A stretch of DNA of 64,000 bases, taken from assembly GCF_021729865.1 (NCBI RefSeq), contig NZ_CP063400.1, forward strand, positions 2,852,001 through 2,916,000. Direction: 5' to 3'. Positions 29,786 through 38,043 of the stretch are shown here, piece by piece. This DNA comes from Hydrogenophaga sp. SL48 (lineage in GTDB: Bacteria > Pseudomonadota > Gammaproteobacteria > Burkholderiales > Burkholderiaceae_C). Both the position numbers and the translations under genes were made by a program. The notes under the pieces are model-generated. The model made no database searches. It was not told where the DNA came from and saw only the letters and a program-made list of their open reading frames with translations. Each line of letters begins with the position of its first letter. Position 1 is the stretch's first letter.

Positions 29786-31435
29786 TCAGGGCGTCGCCGC
29801 GGCGCGCTGCTGCAGGGCCCAGTAGGCCAGGCCGGTGGACGTGTCGGCCGCCACACCGCCCACCGCCTCGGGCAGCATCGGATACACACCGCCGTAGTTC
29901 ATGATGACGATCACGTCTTCCGGGCGCCAGAGGCCTTCATTGGCCACCGCGTTGTAGGTGGCCTGGAACGAAGCCAGCCAGCCCGGGGTGGTTCTGTTGG
30001 CGTTGCTGGCGAACCAGATGAAGGGCCGCCCGCGCACGTGGGTTTCGCGGATCGCCCGGCGGAACGCTTCTCCGAGCTTCCCGCTCGTGCACCCACCCAG
30101 CGGGCACTCGATGAAGGTGCCCTTGCTGCTGCGGAAGGCCATCAAAGCGTTGGGGTTGTTGTAGATGTACTTGGCGTTGGTCGGGTCGAAGTTCTGCGGC
30201 TGCCAGCCGGTGTAGACGGCCCCGTACCGGCGGGTCGCCGACGCGGCGGGGTCGGTGTAGATCGCTTCGGCCTGGGCCACGGTGCGCCCGTTCCAGCGGC
30301 TGGTGTCGCTGGTGTAGAAGGCGATGGCTTCGGGGTTGAGGCTCTGGTCGAGGTCGGGGTAGAGCTCCTGGAGGTTGTTGAACGCGCTGAGCGGCAGCCA
30401 CGCAGACGTGCCCGAGGGCACCGGGAACTCGGTGATCAGGTTGCGCGTGGCCATCTTGCGGATGAGGCTGGCGCTCTGGGCGTCGGAGATGTTGGCGTTG
30501 TTGCCCCAGATGCCATGGGCGTTCTGGCGCACGTAGGTCCAGTCCGCGTCCAGCGAAGCTTCGTCGGCCAGCTGGTTGTTGCCGTGCAGCGGGATGAAGA
30601 CGCGCGGCCGGTTGGGCCCGGTGCTGCCGCAGGGCGGGCTGGCGCAGGCCGCGTCCATCACGTAGTAGCCCACGCCCTCATATTGATGGGTCGCGCTCAT
30701 GTTGGCCTTCACCGACTGGCTCTCTTCCTCGCTCGCGGTGTAGAAATGCACGCCCTGGCCGATGAGGAAAAACCGGTACAGCGGCTTGAACCCGGCCGCC
30801 GGCACCAGGCTGGCGTGGTAGGCCACGCCTTCGTAGTTGAACTGGGGCAGGTTGGCCACCACGCTGTCCCGTTCTTCCTCGCTGACGGTGTAGAAGTGCA
30901 CGCCCGTCTGGGTGTTGAAGAAGCGGTGTACCGGGCTCAGGCCGGTCGAGGGGGCGCTGGCCGCATAAAACGCCTCGCCCTCCGGGCTCATGGAGGGCGC
31001 GGTGCGGTACACCTGCTCGCGCTCGCCCACATCGGTGGTGTAGAAATGTGCGCCCGTGCCGGTGTTGTAGAAGCGGAAAACGGCCACCCGGCCGACCGCC
31101 TTGCGGGAGACCTCGCCCAGGGTGTAGGCACCGATCGGCGCCACCTCGCCCGGCGCCACCGCGCTGGTCGCGGGCAGGGTCCGGGCCCGGGCCAGGGCGT
31201 CCTGCAGGCTCTTCGCATTCAGCGCCGCGCCCGCTTGCAGCGCCTGGGCCTCGGTCATGGGCTGACCCGAATCACGGGCCACTGCCGGGGCGCCGGCACC
31301 CGGGCCCTGCGCATCACCCCCCGACTGACCGCCGCCGCAGGCCACCAGCAGACCGGCACACAGCCCCAAAGCCACCACCAGCCTGCCTCGACCCACCCGG
31401 GGTGCCAGGGACAAATGACGCGCGAACAGATTCAT
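29786..31435 (-). CDS. lipoprotein with three DUF5648-like repeats and an unrecognised C-terminal domain
   Basis: A 549-residue predicted outer-layer lipoprotein (lipobox LVAC, Cys33). Residues about 119-262 are three tandem repeats with an exact 50-residue period; each has the core G(A/V)HFYT at 128-133, 178-183 and 228-233, and an EGxxY block. This resembles DUF5648. The C-terminal 280 residues (from about RVFIPLHGNN) contain Trp/Tyr-rich stretches such as RPFIWFASNANRTTPGWLAS, suggestive of a glycosidase-like or surface-binding fold, but I do not recognise it. It ends 21 bases from the cobA end, convergent. Confidence 0.75.
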   Translation of the reverse strand: MNLFARHLSLAPRVGRGRLVVALGLCAGLLVACGGGQSGGDAQGPGAGAPAVARDSGQPMTEAQALQAGAALNAKSLQDALARARTLPATSAVAPGEVAPIGAYTLGEVSRKAVGRVAVFRFYNTGTGAHFYTTDVGEREQVYRTAPSMSPEGEAFYAASAPSTGLSPVHRFFNTQTGVHFYTVSEEERDSVVANLPQFNYEGVAYHASLVPAAGFKPLYRFFLIGQGVHFYTASEEESQSVKANMSATHQYEGVGYYVMDAACASPPCGSTGPNRPRVFIPLHGNNQLADEASLDADWTYVRQNAHGIWGNNANISDAQSASLIRKMATRNLITEFPVPSGTSAWLPLSAFNNLQELYPDLDQSLNPEAIAFYTSDTSRWNGRTVAQAEAIYTDPAASATRRYGAVYTGWQPQNFDPTNAKYIYNNPNALMAFRSSKGTFIECPLGGCTSGKLGEAFRRAIRETHVRGRPFIWFASNANRTTPGWLASFQATYNAVANEGLWRPEDVIVIMNYGGVYPMLPEAVGGVAADTSTGLAYWALQQRAAATP

Positions 31436-31604
31436 GGTGAGGCCCGGACGGTGAGAGACGGAGGTCTTTGTGCAAAATGAAGGCGCATTTCAACCCATCC
31501 CGCGCGCGGGCGCGCACCGCCCGAGACCAGCGGCGGCCTGCGGCCGACGAGCCAACCCCCTCCGCGCCGCCTGAGGCACAGTTATTGCAGGCTTCCCCAC
31601 CAGC

Positions 31605-32888
31605 ATGCCCTCCACCCCCTCGTCCCTGAAATCGGGACTCAATTTCCTGATCGCCGCCAAGCGCTGCGAAATCGACGCCCTGCGCCAGCTCGCGCTCACC
31701 AGCGCGCTGGTGAACGTGACCGGCCGGCTGGTGCACGGCCTGCAGCGCGAGCGCGGCCTGTCCAACCTGTTCCTCGCCTCGCAGGGCAGCCGCTTCGCCG
31801 AACCGCGCCAGCAGCAGATCACCGAGTGCCAGGCCACAGAGACCGAGCTGCGCCGCTGTTTCGCCAACCTCGACGCCCACCTCGGCCACGGCGCGCGCCT
31901 GTTCAGCCGCATCGCCTACGTGCTGCAGGGGCTCGACGCCCTGCCCGCGCTGCGCGAGCAAGTGGACACCCAGGCCTGGACGGCGCGCCAGGCCACCGAG
32001 GCCTATGTGCGCCTGATCGCCGGCCTGCTGGCGGTGGTGTTCGAGGCCGCCGACAGCGCCAGCGACCCGACCATCTCGCGTCAGCTGGTGGCCTTGTTCA
32101 ACTTCATGCAGGGCAAGGAGTTCGCCGGCCAGGAACGCGCCGCGGGCTCGGCGCTCTACGCCAGCGGACGCGCCGAGAGCGCCGAGCAGCAGCGCCTGCT
32201 GCACCTGATCGATTCGCAGGAACGCTGCCTGCAGGTGTTCAAGGAGTTCGCCAGCGACGAACTCGCCACGCTCTGGGCCACGGCCGACCGCGACACCATG
32301 GCCGCCCGCGCCGAGTTGGAGCGCATGCGCCGCGTGCTCTGCACCGCCACCGACGGCAGCCCGCTCGACGCCAACCAGAGCCAGCCCTGGTTCGACTGCT
32401 GCAGCGTGCGCATGGACCGCATGAAGACGGTGGAAGACCGGCTCGCCCACAGCCTGCAGCGGCTGTGCGAACACAAGACCCAGGCCGCGCTGGACGAGCT
32501 GCTGGCGTTCGAGGGCCTCGACCCCGACGCCACCCAGCCGGCCGATCCGCTCTCGTTCTTCCAGCACCCGGTGCCCGACCACGTGGCCGGCAGCCACCCG
32601 ACGCAGGGTTACGGCCACCAGCTCGACCGCTCCATCCTCGACCTGGTGCAGGACCAGGCGCGCCGCCTGCAGGCCATCAGCGACGAGCTCGACACCGTGC
32701 GCGCCAGCCTCAACGAGCGCAAGCTGGTCGAGCGCGCCAAGGGCCTGCTGATGGCGCACCGCAACCTCAGCGAGGCCGAGGCCCACAAGACCCTGCGCCA
32801 GATGGCCATGAACCAGAACCGCCGCCTGATCGACGTGGCCGAAGCGGTGCTGTCCATGGCCGAGGTGCTGCCCGAACGGCGGCGCTGA
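31605..32888 (+). CDS. nasR: NasR-type nitrate-responsive antiterminator (NIT plus ANTAR)
   Basis: A 427-residue cytosolic regulator. The N-terminal NIT domain senses nitrate/nitrite and shows the family sequence LQRERGLSNLFLASQG near residue 45. The C-terminal ANTAR domain (about 365-420) has ERKLVERAKGLLMAHRNLSE and ALRQMAMN-like helices that bind stem-loop RNA. In Klebsiella, NasR releases a leader terminator before the nitrate assimilation operon; here a leader with hairpin and terminator lies directly downstream, before nrtA. Divergent from the DUF5648-like gene. Confidence 0.92.
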   Translation: MPSTPSSLKSGLNFLIAAKRCEIDALRQLALTSALVNVTGRLVHGLQRERGLSNLFLASQGSRFAEPRQQQITECQATETELRRCFANLDAHLGHGARLFSRIAYVLQGLDALPALREQVDTQAWTARQATEAYVRLIAGLLAVVFEAADSASDPTISRQLVALFNFMQGKEFAGQERAAGSALYASGRAESAEQQRLLHLIDSQERCLQVFKEFASDELATLWATADRDTMAARAELERMRRVLCTATDGSPLDANQSQPWFDCCSVRMDRMKTVEDRLAHSLQRLCEHKTQAALDELLAFEGLDPDATQPADPLSFFQHPVPDHVAGSHPTQGYGHQLDRSILDLVQDQARRLQAISDELDTVRASLNERKLVERAKGLLMAHRNLSEAEAHKTLRQMAMNQNRRLIDVAEAVLSMAEVLPERRR

Positions 32889-33087
32889 CCGGGGGCGACC
32901 GGCGCCGGGGTGTTGCGGCGCACAAAACCTGTGCCCCGCCCCTGCGGCGCACCAAGCTGAAGCCTGGAGCACCGCCCCACCTCGCCACCGCCACCAGGCT
33001 CGCGCGGCGCCCGGCCCCCGGGCCAAAGCCCGTTTTTCCCTTGAATATCAAGCATCTTCCGACCGCACCGGGCCACCCACCGAGGCC

Positions 33088-33103
33088 TGGCACGCTCCCT
33101 GCT
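33088..33103 (+). promoter_or_regulatory. sigma-54 type promoter before nrtA
   Basis: TGGCACGCTCCCTGCT matches the consensus TGGCACG-N4-TTGCW with GG and GC exactly ten bases apart. Start of transcription would fall near 33114. In enterobacteria nitrate assimilation operons use NtrC and sigma-54, so nitrogen limitation control is expected. No clear NtrC sites were searched out in the upstream nasR coding region. Confidence 0.75.
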
Positions 33104-33123
33104 TAGATCCTCTCAACGGGACC

Positions 33124-33141
33124 TGTGCCAATGGCGGCACA
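33124..33141 (+). promoter_or_regulatory. candidate ANTAR RNA hairpin in the nrt leader
   Basis: TGTGCC and GGCACA form a six-pair stem around the hexaloop AATGGC, which has A at position 1 and G at position 4, the features known for ANTAR-bound loops. It begins about 10 bases after the predicted transcription start. CCTGTG overlapping its 5' arm can also pair with CACAGG at 33162-33167, an alternative fold. A second good A1/G4 hexaloop was not found; GTCTCCCGAGAC at 33151 is only a small stem. Confidence 0.6.
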
Positions 33142-33170
33142 AACCCCGCAGTCTCCCGAGACACAGGACA

Positions 33171-33228
33171 ACGGCGTCCATTTCAAGCCCCATCACGCTG
33201 GGCTGGAAATGGGCGCCGTTTTGTTTTT
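33171..33228 (+). terminator. leader attenuator terminator before nrtA
   Basis: Arms ACGGCGTCCATTTC and GAAATGGGCGCCGT pair over 14 positions (one T-G wobble), with an inner AGCCC/GGGCT stem, followed by TTTTGTTTTT. This is a textbook intrinsic terminator placed 44 bases before the nrtA start. Together with nasR and the ANTAR-type hairpin it indicates nitrate-dependent antitermination. Confidence 0.88.
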
Positions 33229-33271
33229 GGCCACCGATTTTTTCGATTTATTCATCAGCAAGGAGTTGGAC

Positions 33272-34555
33272 ATGACCTCAAGCACCACACCCCCCACCGT
33301 GGCCGCCACGCCCGAAGCACCGGCCCCGGCCAGCGCCTCGCGCCGCGACTTCATCAAGAAGGGTGCGGCCACCGCCACCTTCTTCTCCACCCTGGGCCAC
33401 AGCGGCGTCTGGGCCGCCGGCTCCGACGCGCCGGAGAAGACCGAGGTCAAGATCGGCTTCATCCCGCTGACCGACTGCGCCAGCGTGGTGATGGCCAACG
33501 TCCTCGGTTTCGACAAGAAGTACGGCGTGACCATCGTGCCCACCAAGGAAGCCAGCTGGGCCGGCGTGCGCGACAAGCTGGTCAATGGCGAGCTCGACAT
33601 GGCGCACGTGCTCTACGGCCTGGTCTACGGCCTGCAGCTCGGCACCTCGGGCCCGCAGAAAGACATGGCCGTGCTGATGAACCTGAACCACAACGGCCAG
33701 GCCATCACGCTGTCGAAAAAGCTCGCCGACAAGGGCGCCGTGGACGGCCCCTCGCTCGCCAAGCTGATGGCCGCCGAAAAGCGCGAATACACCTTCGCCC
33801 AGACCTTCCCCACCGGCACCCACGCCATGTGGCTCTACTACTGGCTGGCCAGCGCCGGCATCGACCCGTTCAAGGACACGCGCGCCATCGTGGTGCCCCC
33901 GCCGCAGATGGTGGCCAACATGCGCGTGGGCAACATGGACGGTTTCTGCGTGGGTGAGCCCTGGAACCACCGCGCCATCATGGACGGCATCGGCATCACC
34001 GCCAACACCACGCAGGACATCTGGAAAGACCACCCCGAGAAGGTGCTGGGCACCACGGCCGACTTCGTCGCCAAGAACCCCAACACCGCGCGCGCCGTGA
34101 CCGCCGCGATCCTGGAAGCCAGCAAGTGGATCGACGCCGGCCTGCAGAACAAGAACAAGATGGCCGAGACCATCGCCCAGCGCGCCTATGTGAACACCGG
34201 CGTGGACGCGATCAACCAGCGCATCCTGGGCCGCTACCAGAACGGCATGGGCAAGACCTGGGACGACCCGAACCACATGAAGTTCTACAACGACGGCTCG
34301 GTGAACTTCCCCTACCTGAGCGACGGCATGTGGTTCATGACCCAGCACAAGCGCTGGGGCCTGATGAAGACCCACCCCGACTACCTGGCCGTGGCCAAGA
34401 AGGTCAACCGCATCGACGTCTACAAGGAAGCCGCCAGCGCCAGCAAGACGCCGCTGCCCAAGTCGGACATGCGCAGCGTGAAGATGATGGACGGCGTGGT
34501 CTGGGACGGCAAGGACCCGGCGAAGTACGCCGATGCGTTCCGCATCAAGGCTTGA
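33272..34555 (+). CDS. nrtA: nitrate ABC transporter substrate-binding protein
   Basis: A 427-residue NrtA/CmpA-family protein. The N-terminus carries a twin-arginine-like signal, ASRRDFIKKGAATATFFSTL, then a hydrophobic stretch, so export to the periplasm by Tat is likely. The mature part starts EVKIGFIPLTDCASVVMAN, the anion-binding region of this family. The ATG at 33272 has AAGGAG upstream; longer in-frame readings would translate the leader RNA. It binds nitrate (or nitrite) and delivers it to NrtB/NrtD. Confidence 0.93.
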   Translation: MTSSTTPPTVAATPEAPAPASASRRDFIKKGAATATFFSTLGHSGVWAAGSDAPEKTEVKIGFIPLTDCASVVMANVLGFDKKYGVTIVPTKEASWAGVRDKLVNGELDMAHVLYGLVYGLQLGTSGPQKDMAVLMNLNHNGQAITLSKKLADKGAVDGPSLAKLMAAEKREYTFAQTFPTGTHAMWLYYWLASAGIDPFKDTRAIVVPPPQMVANMRVGNMDGFCVGEPWNHRAIMDGIGITANTTQDIWKDHPEKVLGTTADFVAKNPNTARAVTAAILEASKWIDAGLQNKNKMAETIAQRAYVNTGVDAINQRILGRYQNGMGKTWDDPNHMKFYNDGSVNFPYLSDGMWFMTQHKRWGLMKTHPDYLAVAKKVNRIDVYKEAASASKTPLPKSDMRSVKMMDGVVWDGKDPAKYADAFRIKA

Positions 34556-34557
34556 CC

Positions 34558-34628
34558 CACCCCCGCCGCGCTGCGCGCGACCCCCTCAAGGGGGCAACGC
34601 TGGCGGCCTGGCAAAGCCAGTTCCGCGG
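34558..34628 (+). repeat. three-hairpin intergenic repeat, copy 5
   Basis: This copy starts two bases after the nrtA stop, on the plus strand, in the same orientation relative to its gene as the other copies. It contains CCCCCTCAAGGGGG and CTGGCAAAGCCAG hairpins. Located between the binding protein and permease genes, the place where malE-malF carries REP sequences in E. coli. Confidence 0.8.
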
Positions 34629-34682
34629 CGTTCCCGGCTTAAGACATTTCGCCCCTCGTTGTTTCACTTCTAAGGAAAAACC

Positions 34683-35615
34683 ATGGTCAGCGCCGTTTTT
34701 CATTCACCGCTGGAGGCTTCGGCACCGCCGGTCACCAGCTCCCACTCACCGATGGGCAAAGCCATGAGCAAACCCAAAACCGAAGCGCCTGCGACGCCCG
34801 CGGTCAGCGCCCGCCCCTCGGCCGCCAGCCGCGACTTCCGGGGCGTGTGGATGGCGGTGCTGCCACCCGTGTTGGGGCTGGCCTGCCTGGTGCTGCTCTG
34901 GCAACTGATCGCCAGCACCGGCAACAGCGGCATCCCCAAACCCGCCGAGACCTGGGCGCAGGCGGTGCAGGTGTTCTCCGACCCGTTTTACAGCAACGGC
35001 CCCAACGACCAGGGCGTGGGCTGGAACGTGCTGGCCTCGCTCAAGCGCGTGGCCATCGGCTTCGGCCTGGCCGCAGCGGTCGGCATTCCCGCCGGCTTCG
35101 CCATCGGCCGCTTCGAGTTCCTGAGCCGCATGTTCAACCCGCTCATCAGCCTGCTGCGCCCGGTGTCGCCGCTGGCCTGGCTGCCCATCGGTCTGCTGGT
35201 GTTCAAGGGCGCCGACCCGGCCGCCATCTGGACCATCTTCATCTGCTCGATCTGGCCCATGATCATCAACACCGCGGTGGGCGTGCAGCGTGTGCCGCAG
35301 GACTACATGAACGTGGCCCGTGTGCTCAACCTGAGCGAGTGGAAGATCTTCACCAAGATCCTGTTCCCCGCCGTGCTGCCCTACCTGCTGACCGGCGTGC
35401 GCCTGGCGGTGGGCACGGCCTGGCTGGTGATCGTCGCGGCCGAGATGCTGACCGGCGGCGTGGGCATCGGCTTCTGGGTCTGGGACGAGTGGAACAACCT
35501 CAACGTCTCCTCCATCATCATCGCGATCTTCGTCATCGGCATCGTCGGCCTGCTGCTCGAATTCGCGCTCATCAAGATCGCCACCCTGTTCACGTTCGAG
35601 GAAGTCAAGTCATGA
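34683..35615 (+). CDS. nrtB: nitrate ABC transporter permease
   Basis: A 310-residue inner-membrane permease with an Ala/Pro-rich N-terminal tail of about 50 residues followed by six helices. The EAA-type cytoplasmic loop for ATPase contact is MNVARVLNLSEWKIFTKILF at about residues 210-229. It belongs to the NrtB/SsuC/TauC group. The start at 34683 follows AAGGAA; a second ATG at residue 28 is possible. It overlaps the ATPase gene by ATGA. Confidence 0.93.
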   Translation: MVSAVFHSPLEASAPPVTSSHSPMGKAMSKPKTEAPATPAVSARPSAASRDFRGVWMAVLPPVLGLACLVLLWQLIASTGNSGIPKPAETWAQAVQVFSDPFYSNGPNDQGVGWNVLASLKRVAIGFGLAAAVGIPAGFAIGRFEFLSRMFNPLISLLRPVSPLAWLPIGLLVFKGADPAAIWTIFICSIWPMIINTAVGVQRVPQDYMNVARVLNLSEWKIFTKILFPAVLPYLLTGVRLAVGTAWLVIVAAEMLTGGVGIGFWVWDEWNNLNVSSIIIAIFVIGIVGLLLEFALIKIATLFTFEEVKS

Positions 35616-36424
35616 GCAACAGCAACGACGCCAAGTACATCGACATCCAGAACGTCGAGCAGACCTTCAAGACCAAGAAGGGCAATTTCCCCGCGCTGCG
35701 CGAGATCAACCTCACGGTGGCCAAGGGTGAGTTCGTGGCGCTGATCGGCCACTCGGGTTGCGGCAAGTCCACGCTGCTCAACCTGATCGCCGGCCTGACC
35801 ACGCCCACCCACGGCGTGCTGCTCTGCGCCGACCGCGAGATCGCCGGCCCCGGCCCCGAGCGCGCGGTGGTGTTCCAGAACCACTCGCTGCTGCCCTGGC
35901 TCACGTGTTTTGAGAACGTGTATCTCGCGGTGGAACGCGTGTTCGCCGCCACCGAAAGCAAGGCCCAGCTGAAGGCCCGCACCGAAGCCGCGCTGGCCCT
36001 GGTGGGTCTCACGCCCGCCGCACAGAAGCGCCCCGGCGAAATCTCGGGTGGCATGAAGCAGCGCGTGGGCATTGCCCGGGCGCTGTCGATGGAGCCCAAG
36101 GTGCTGCTGATGGACGAACCCTTCGGCGCGCTCGACGCGCTGACCCGCGCCAAGCTGCAGGATGAGCTGCTGGAGATCGTGGCGGCCACGCAGGCCACCG
36201 TGGTCATGGTCACGCACGACGTGGACGAAGCCGTGCTGCTGTCCGACAAGATCGTGATGATGACCAATGGGCCCGCCGCCACCATCGGCGAGGTGCTGCA
36301 CGTGGACCTGCCACGCCCGCGCCACCGCGTGGCCCTGGCCGACGACCCGCAGTACCAGCACCACAGAAAAGCGGTCATCGACTTTCTCTACACGCGCCAG
36401 GCGCACGTCGAAAAGGCAGCTTGA
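35612..36424 (+). CDS. nrtD: nitrate ABC transporter ATP-binding protein
   Basis: A 270-residue ABC ATPase. Walker A GHSGCGKST at about 46-54, signature ISGGMKQRVGIARAL, Walker B VLLMDEPFGALD, and the switch histidine in MVTHDVDEA. It lacks the C-terminal NrtA-like extension of cyanobacterial NrtC, so it corresponds to the short NrtD type, probably a homodimer. A strong terminator follows 19 bases after the stop and closes the operon. Confidence 0.92.
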   Translation: MSNSNDAKYIDIQNVEQTFKTKKGNFPALREINLTVAKGEFVALIGHSGCGKSTLLNLIAGLTTPTHGVLLCADREIAGPGPERAVVFQNHSLLPWLTCFENVYLAVERVFAATESKAQLKARTEAALALVGLTPAAQKRPGEISGGMKQRVGIARALSMEPKVLLMDEPFGALDALTRAKLQDELLEIVAATQATVVMVTHDVDEAVLLSDKIVMMTNGPAATIGEVLHVDLPRPRHRVALADDPQYQHHRKAVIDFLYTRQAHVEKAA

Positions 36425-36443
36425 CCAGCGCGCGGCCAACCCC

Positions 36444-36478
36444 AAAAAGGGGCATGTCTCAGGGCATGCCCCTTTTTT
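36444..36478 (+). terminator. intrinsic terminator after nrtD
   Basis: AAAAAGGGGCATG pairs perfectly with CATGCCCCTTTTT around a short loop, followed by TTTTG. The A-run on the left makes it usable on the other strand too, but no minus-strand gene ends there. Confidence 0.92.
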
Positions 36479-36555
36479 GTTGGTGCCGCGGGCGGTGGAC
36501 GACACAGGCATGGTGCATGGCGGGTCCTCCGTGCCCCGCCAACCGCCCCTTGATC

Positions 36556-36571
36556 GGGCATGGATATTGCT
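36556..36571 (+). promoter_or_regulatory. second sigma-54 type promoter, before the nitrate transporter
   Basis: GGGCATGGATATTGCT matches the sigma-54 pattern in the GG and GC dinucleotides at the right spacing and in TTGCT. Start of transcription would fall near 36582, leaving a 150-base leader. That leader has small stems (AGAGGC/GCCTCT; TGGCC/GGCCA around a hexaloop) but no U-tract terminator, unlike the nrtA leader. The rest of the 307-base gap shows no gene. Confidence 0.55.
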
Positions 36572-36731
36572 GAATATCCGCAGAGGCTGACGAAGGCCTC
36601 TTGTGCTGCATCCTGTCGCCGATTCCGGCCGACCGGTGCGCCCCTTGCGCATCCCTCTGGCCTGCCTCGGCCATGGGCGCCGCTGCGAGGGCTCCACTTC
36701 CCACCCCACCTCTCTCACAAAGGTCCACGCC

Positions 36732-37946
36732 ATGGCGGGCTTCCGTACGTTCCTGAAAAGCGGGCACACACCGACGCTGTTTGCAGCGTTTTTCTACCTC
36801 ACGTTCTCGTTCGTGATCTGGGTCATGAACGGCGCCATGGCGCCCTTCATCAGCGAGGAGTTCAACCTCACGGCCGCGCAGAAGGGCCTGCTGCTGTCGA
36901 TCCCCATCGTGGCCGGCGCCGTCATGCGCTTCCCGCTCGGCCTGCTCGCGCAGTACGTGGGTCGCAAGACCGCCACGCTGGTCGAGCTGGCGCTGATCAC
37001 GGTCACGATGTCGTACGGCTACTTCTTCGTGCAGACCTACGACGACATGCTCAAGATGGCGCTGCTGCTGGGCGTGGCCGGTGCCAGCTTCGGTGTGGCC
37101 ATGTCGCTGGGCTCGGGCTGGTACCCGCCGAAATACAAGGGCCTGGCCATGGGTCTGGTGGGCGCGGGCAACGCCGGCACCGCCATCGCCGCGCTGCTGG
37201 CCCCGCCGCTCGCGCAGGCCTACGGCTGGCAGACGGTGTACGGCTTCGCCGCCCTCGCTTCCATCGTGCCCATGCTGGTGGTGGCCTTCATGGCCAAGGA
37301 GCCGCCCGACCGCGACGTGCACGCCAGCATGCGCGAGCACCTGGCCTGCCTGCTGGAAAAAGACGGCTGGGTGTTCAGCCTGATCTACGTCGTCACCTTC
37401 GGCGGCTTCATCGGCATCACCACCTTTTTGCCCACCTACTACTACGACCAGTTCGGCGTGAGCAAGGTGCAGGCCGGTCAGCTCACCATGCTGGCCGCGC
37501 TGATGGGCGCCGTGGTGCGCATCTTCGGCGGCTGGATTTCCGACCACTGGGGCGGCGTGAACACGCTGACCGTGGTGCTGGTCGTGGTGTCGGTCGCGCT
37601 GGTGGGCGTGGGCCTGTCGTCGCACTCCATCGTGCTGACCACGCTGCTGCTCATCGTCTGCTTCGCCGCGCTGGGCGCGGGCAACGGCGCGCTGTTCCAG
37701 CTGGTGCCGCTGCGCTGGCCCATGTCCACCGCCGTGGCCGGCTCGATGATCGGCGAGATCGGCGCGCTCGGCGGCGGCCTGGTGCCGGCCATGATGGGCC
37801 AATCCAAGCAGCACACCGACAGCTTCCTCTCCGGCTTCGTGATCATGGCGATCTTCTCGGTGCTGATGCTGGGCGTGATGCGCACCATGCAGGTGCGGTG
37901 GACGCGCACCTGGGCGGAGAAAGGCGGGCGCGCGCGCGCAGCCTGA
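36732..37946 (+). CDS. NarK/NasA-family nitrate/nitrite transporter (MFS)
   Basis: A 404-residue major facilitator of the nitrate/nitrite porter family with twelve helices. Both nitrate signature motifs are present, GAGNAGTAIAALLAPPLA in helix 5 and GAGNGALFQLVPLRWP in helix 11, plus GWISDHWGG between halves. A start 43 codons upstream exists, but the ATG at 36732 begins the usual N-terminus (MAGFRTFLKSGHTPTLFAAF). It is either NasA-like (uptake for assimilation) or NarK-like; placement after nrtABD favours assimilation. Confidence 0.9.
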   Translation: MAGFRTFLKSGHTPTLFAAFFYLTFSFVIWVMNGAMAPFISEEFNLTAAQKGLLLSIPIVAGAVMRFPLGLLAQYVGRKTATLVELALITVTMSYGYFFVQTYDDMLKMALLLGVAGASFGVAMSLGSGWYPPKYKGLAMGLVGAGNAGTAIAALLAPPLAQAYGWQTVYGFAALASIVPMLVVAFMAKEPPDRDVHASMREHLACLLEKDGWVFSLIYVVTFGGFIGITTFLPTYYYDQFGVSKVQAGQLTMLAALMGAVVRIFGGWISDHWGGVNTLTVVLVVVSVALVGVGLSSHSIVLTTLLLIVCFAALGAGNGALFQLVPLRWPMSTAVAGSMIGEIGALGGGLVPAMMGQSKQHTDSFLSGFVIMAIFSVLMLGVMRTMQVRWTRTWAEKGGRARAA

Positions 37947-38043
37947 GGAATACCGCGCCGTTGGCTTGCGGTTAAATTGCACGGGTTCGCGCCGCGCCGC
38001 TGCGGCGCGCGTTCCAACCCCTTGCACTCCCGGAGCTGCCCGC

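Noticed and set aside
33151..33162. GTCTCCCGAGAC as the second ANTAR hairpin
   Set aside because: The stem allows only a tetraloop CCCG, lacking the A1/G4 hexaloop expected for ANTAR binding.
36562..36579. GGATATT/AATATCC inverted repeat as an operator
   Set aside because: It overlaps the sigma-54 promoter core and is short; no independent evidence for a binding protein.
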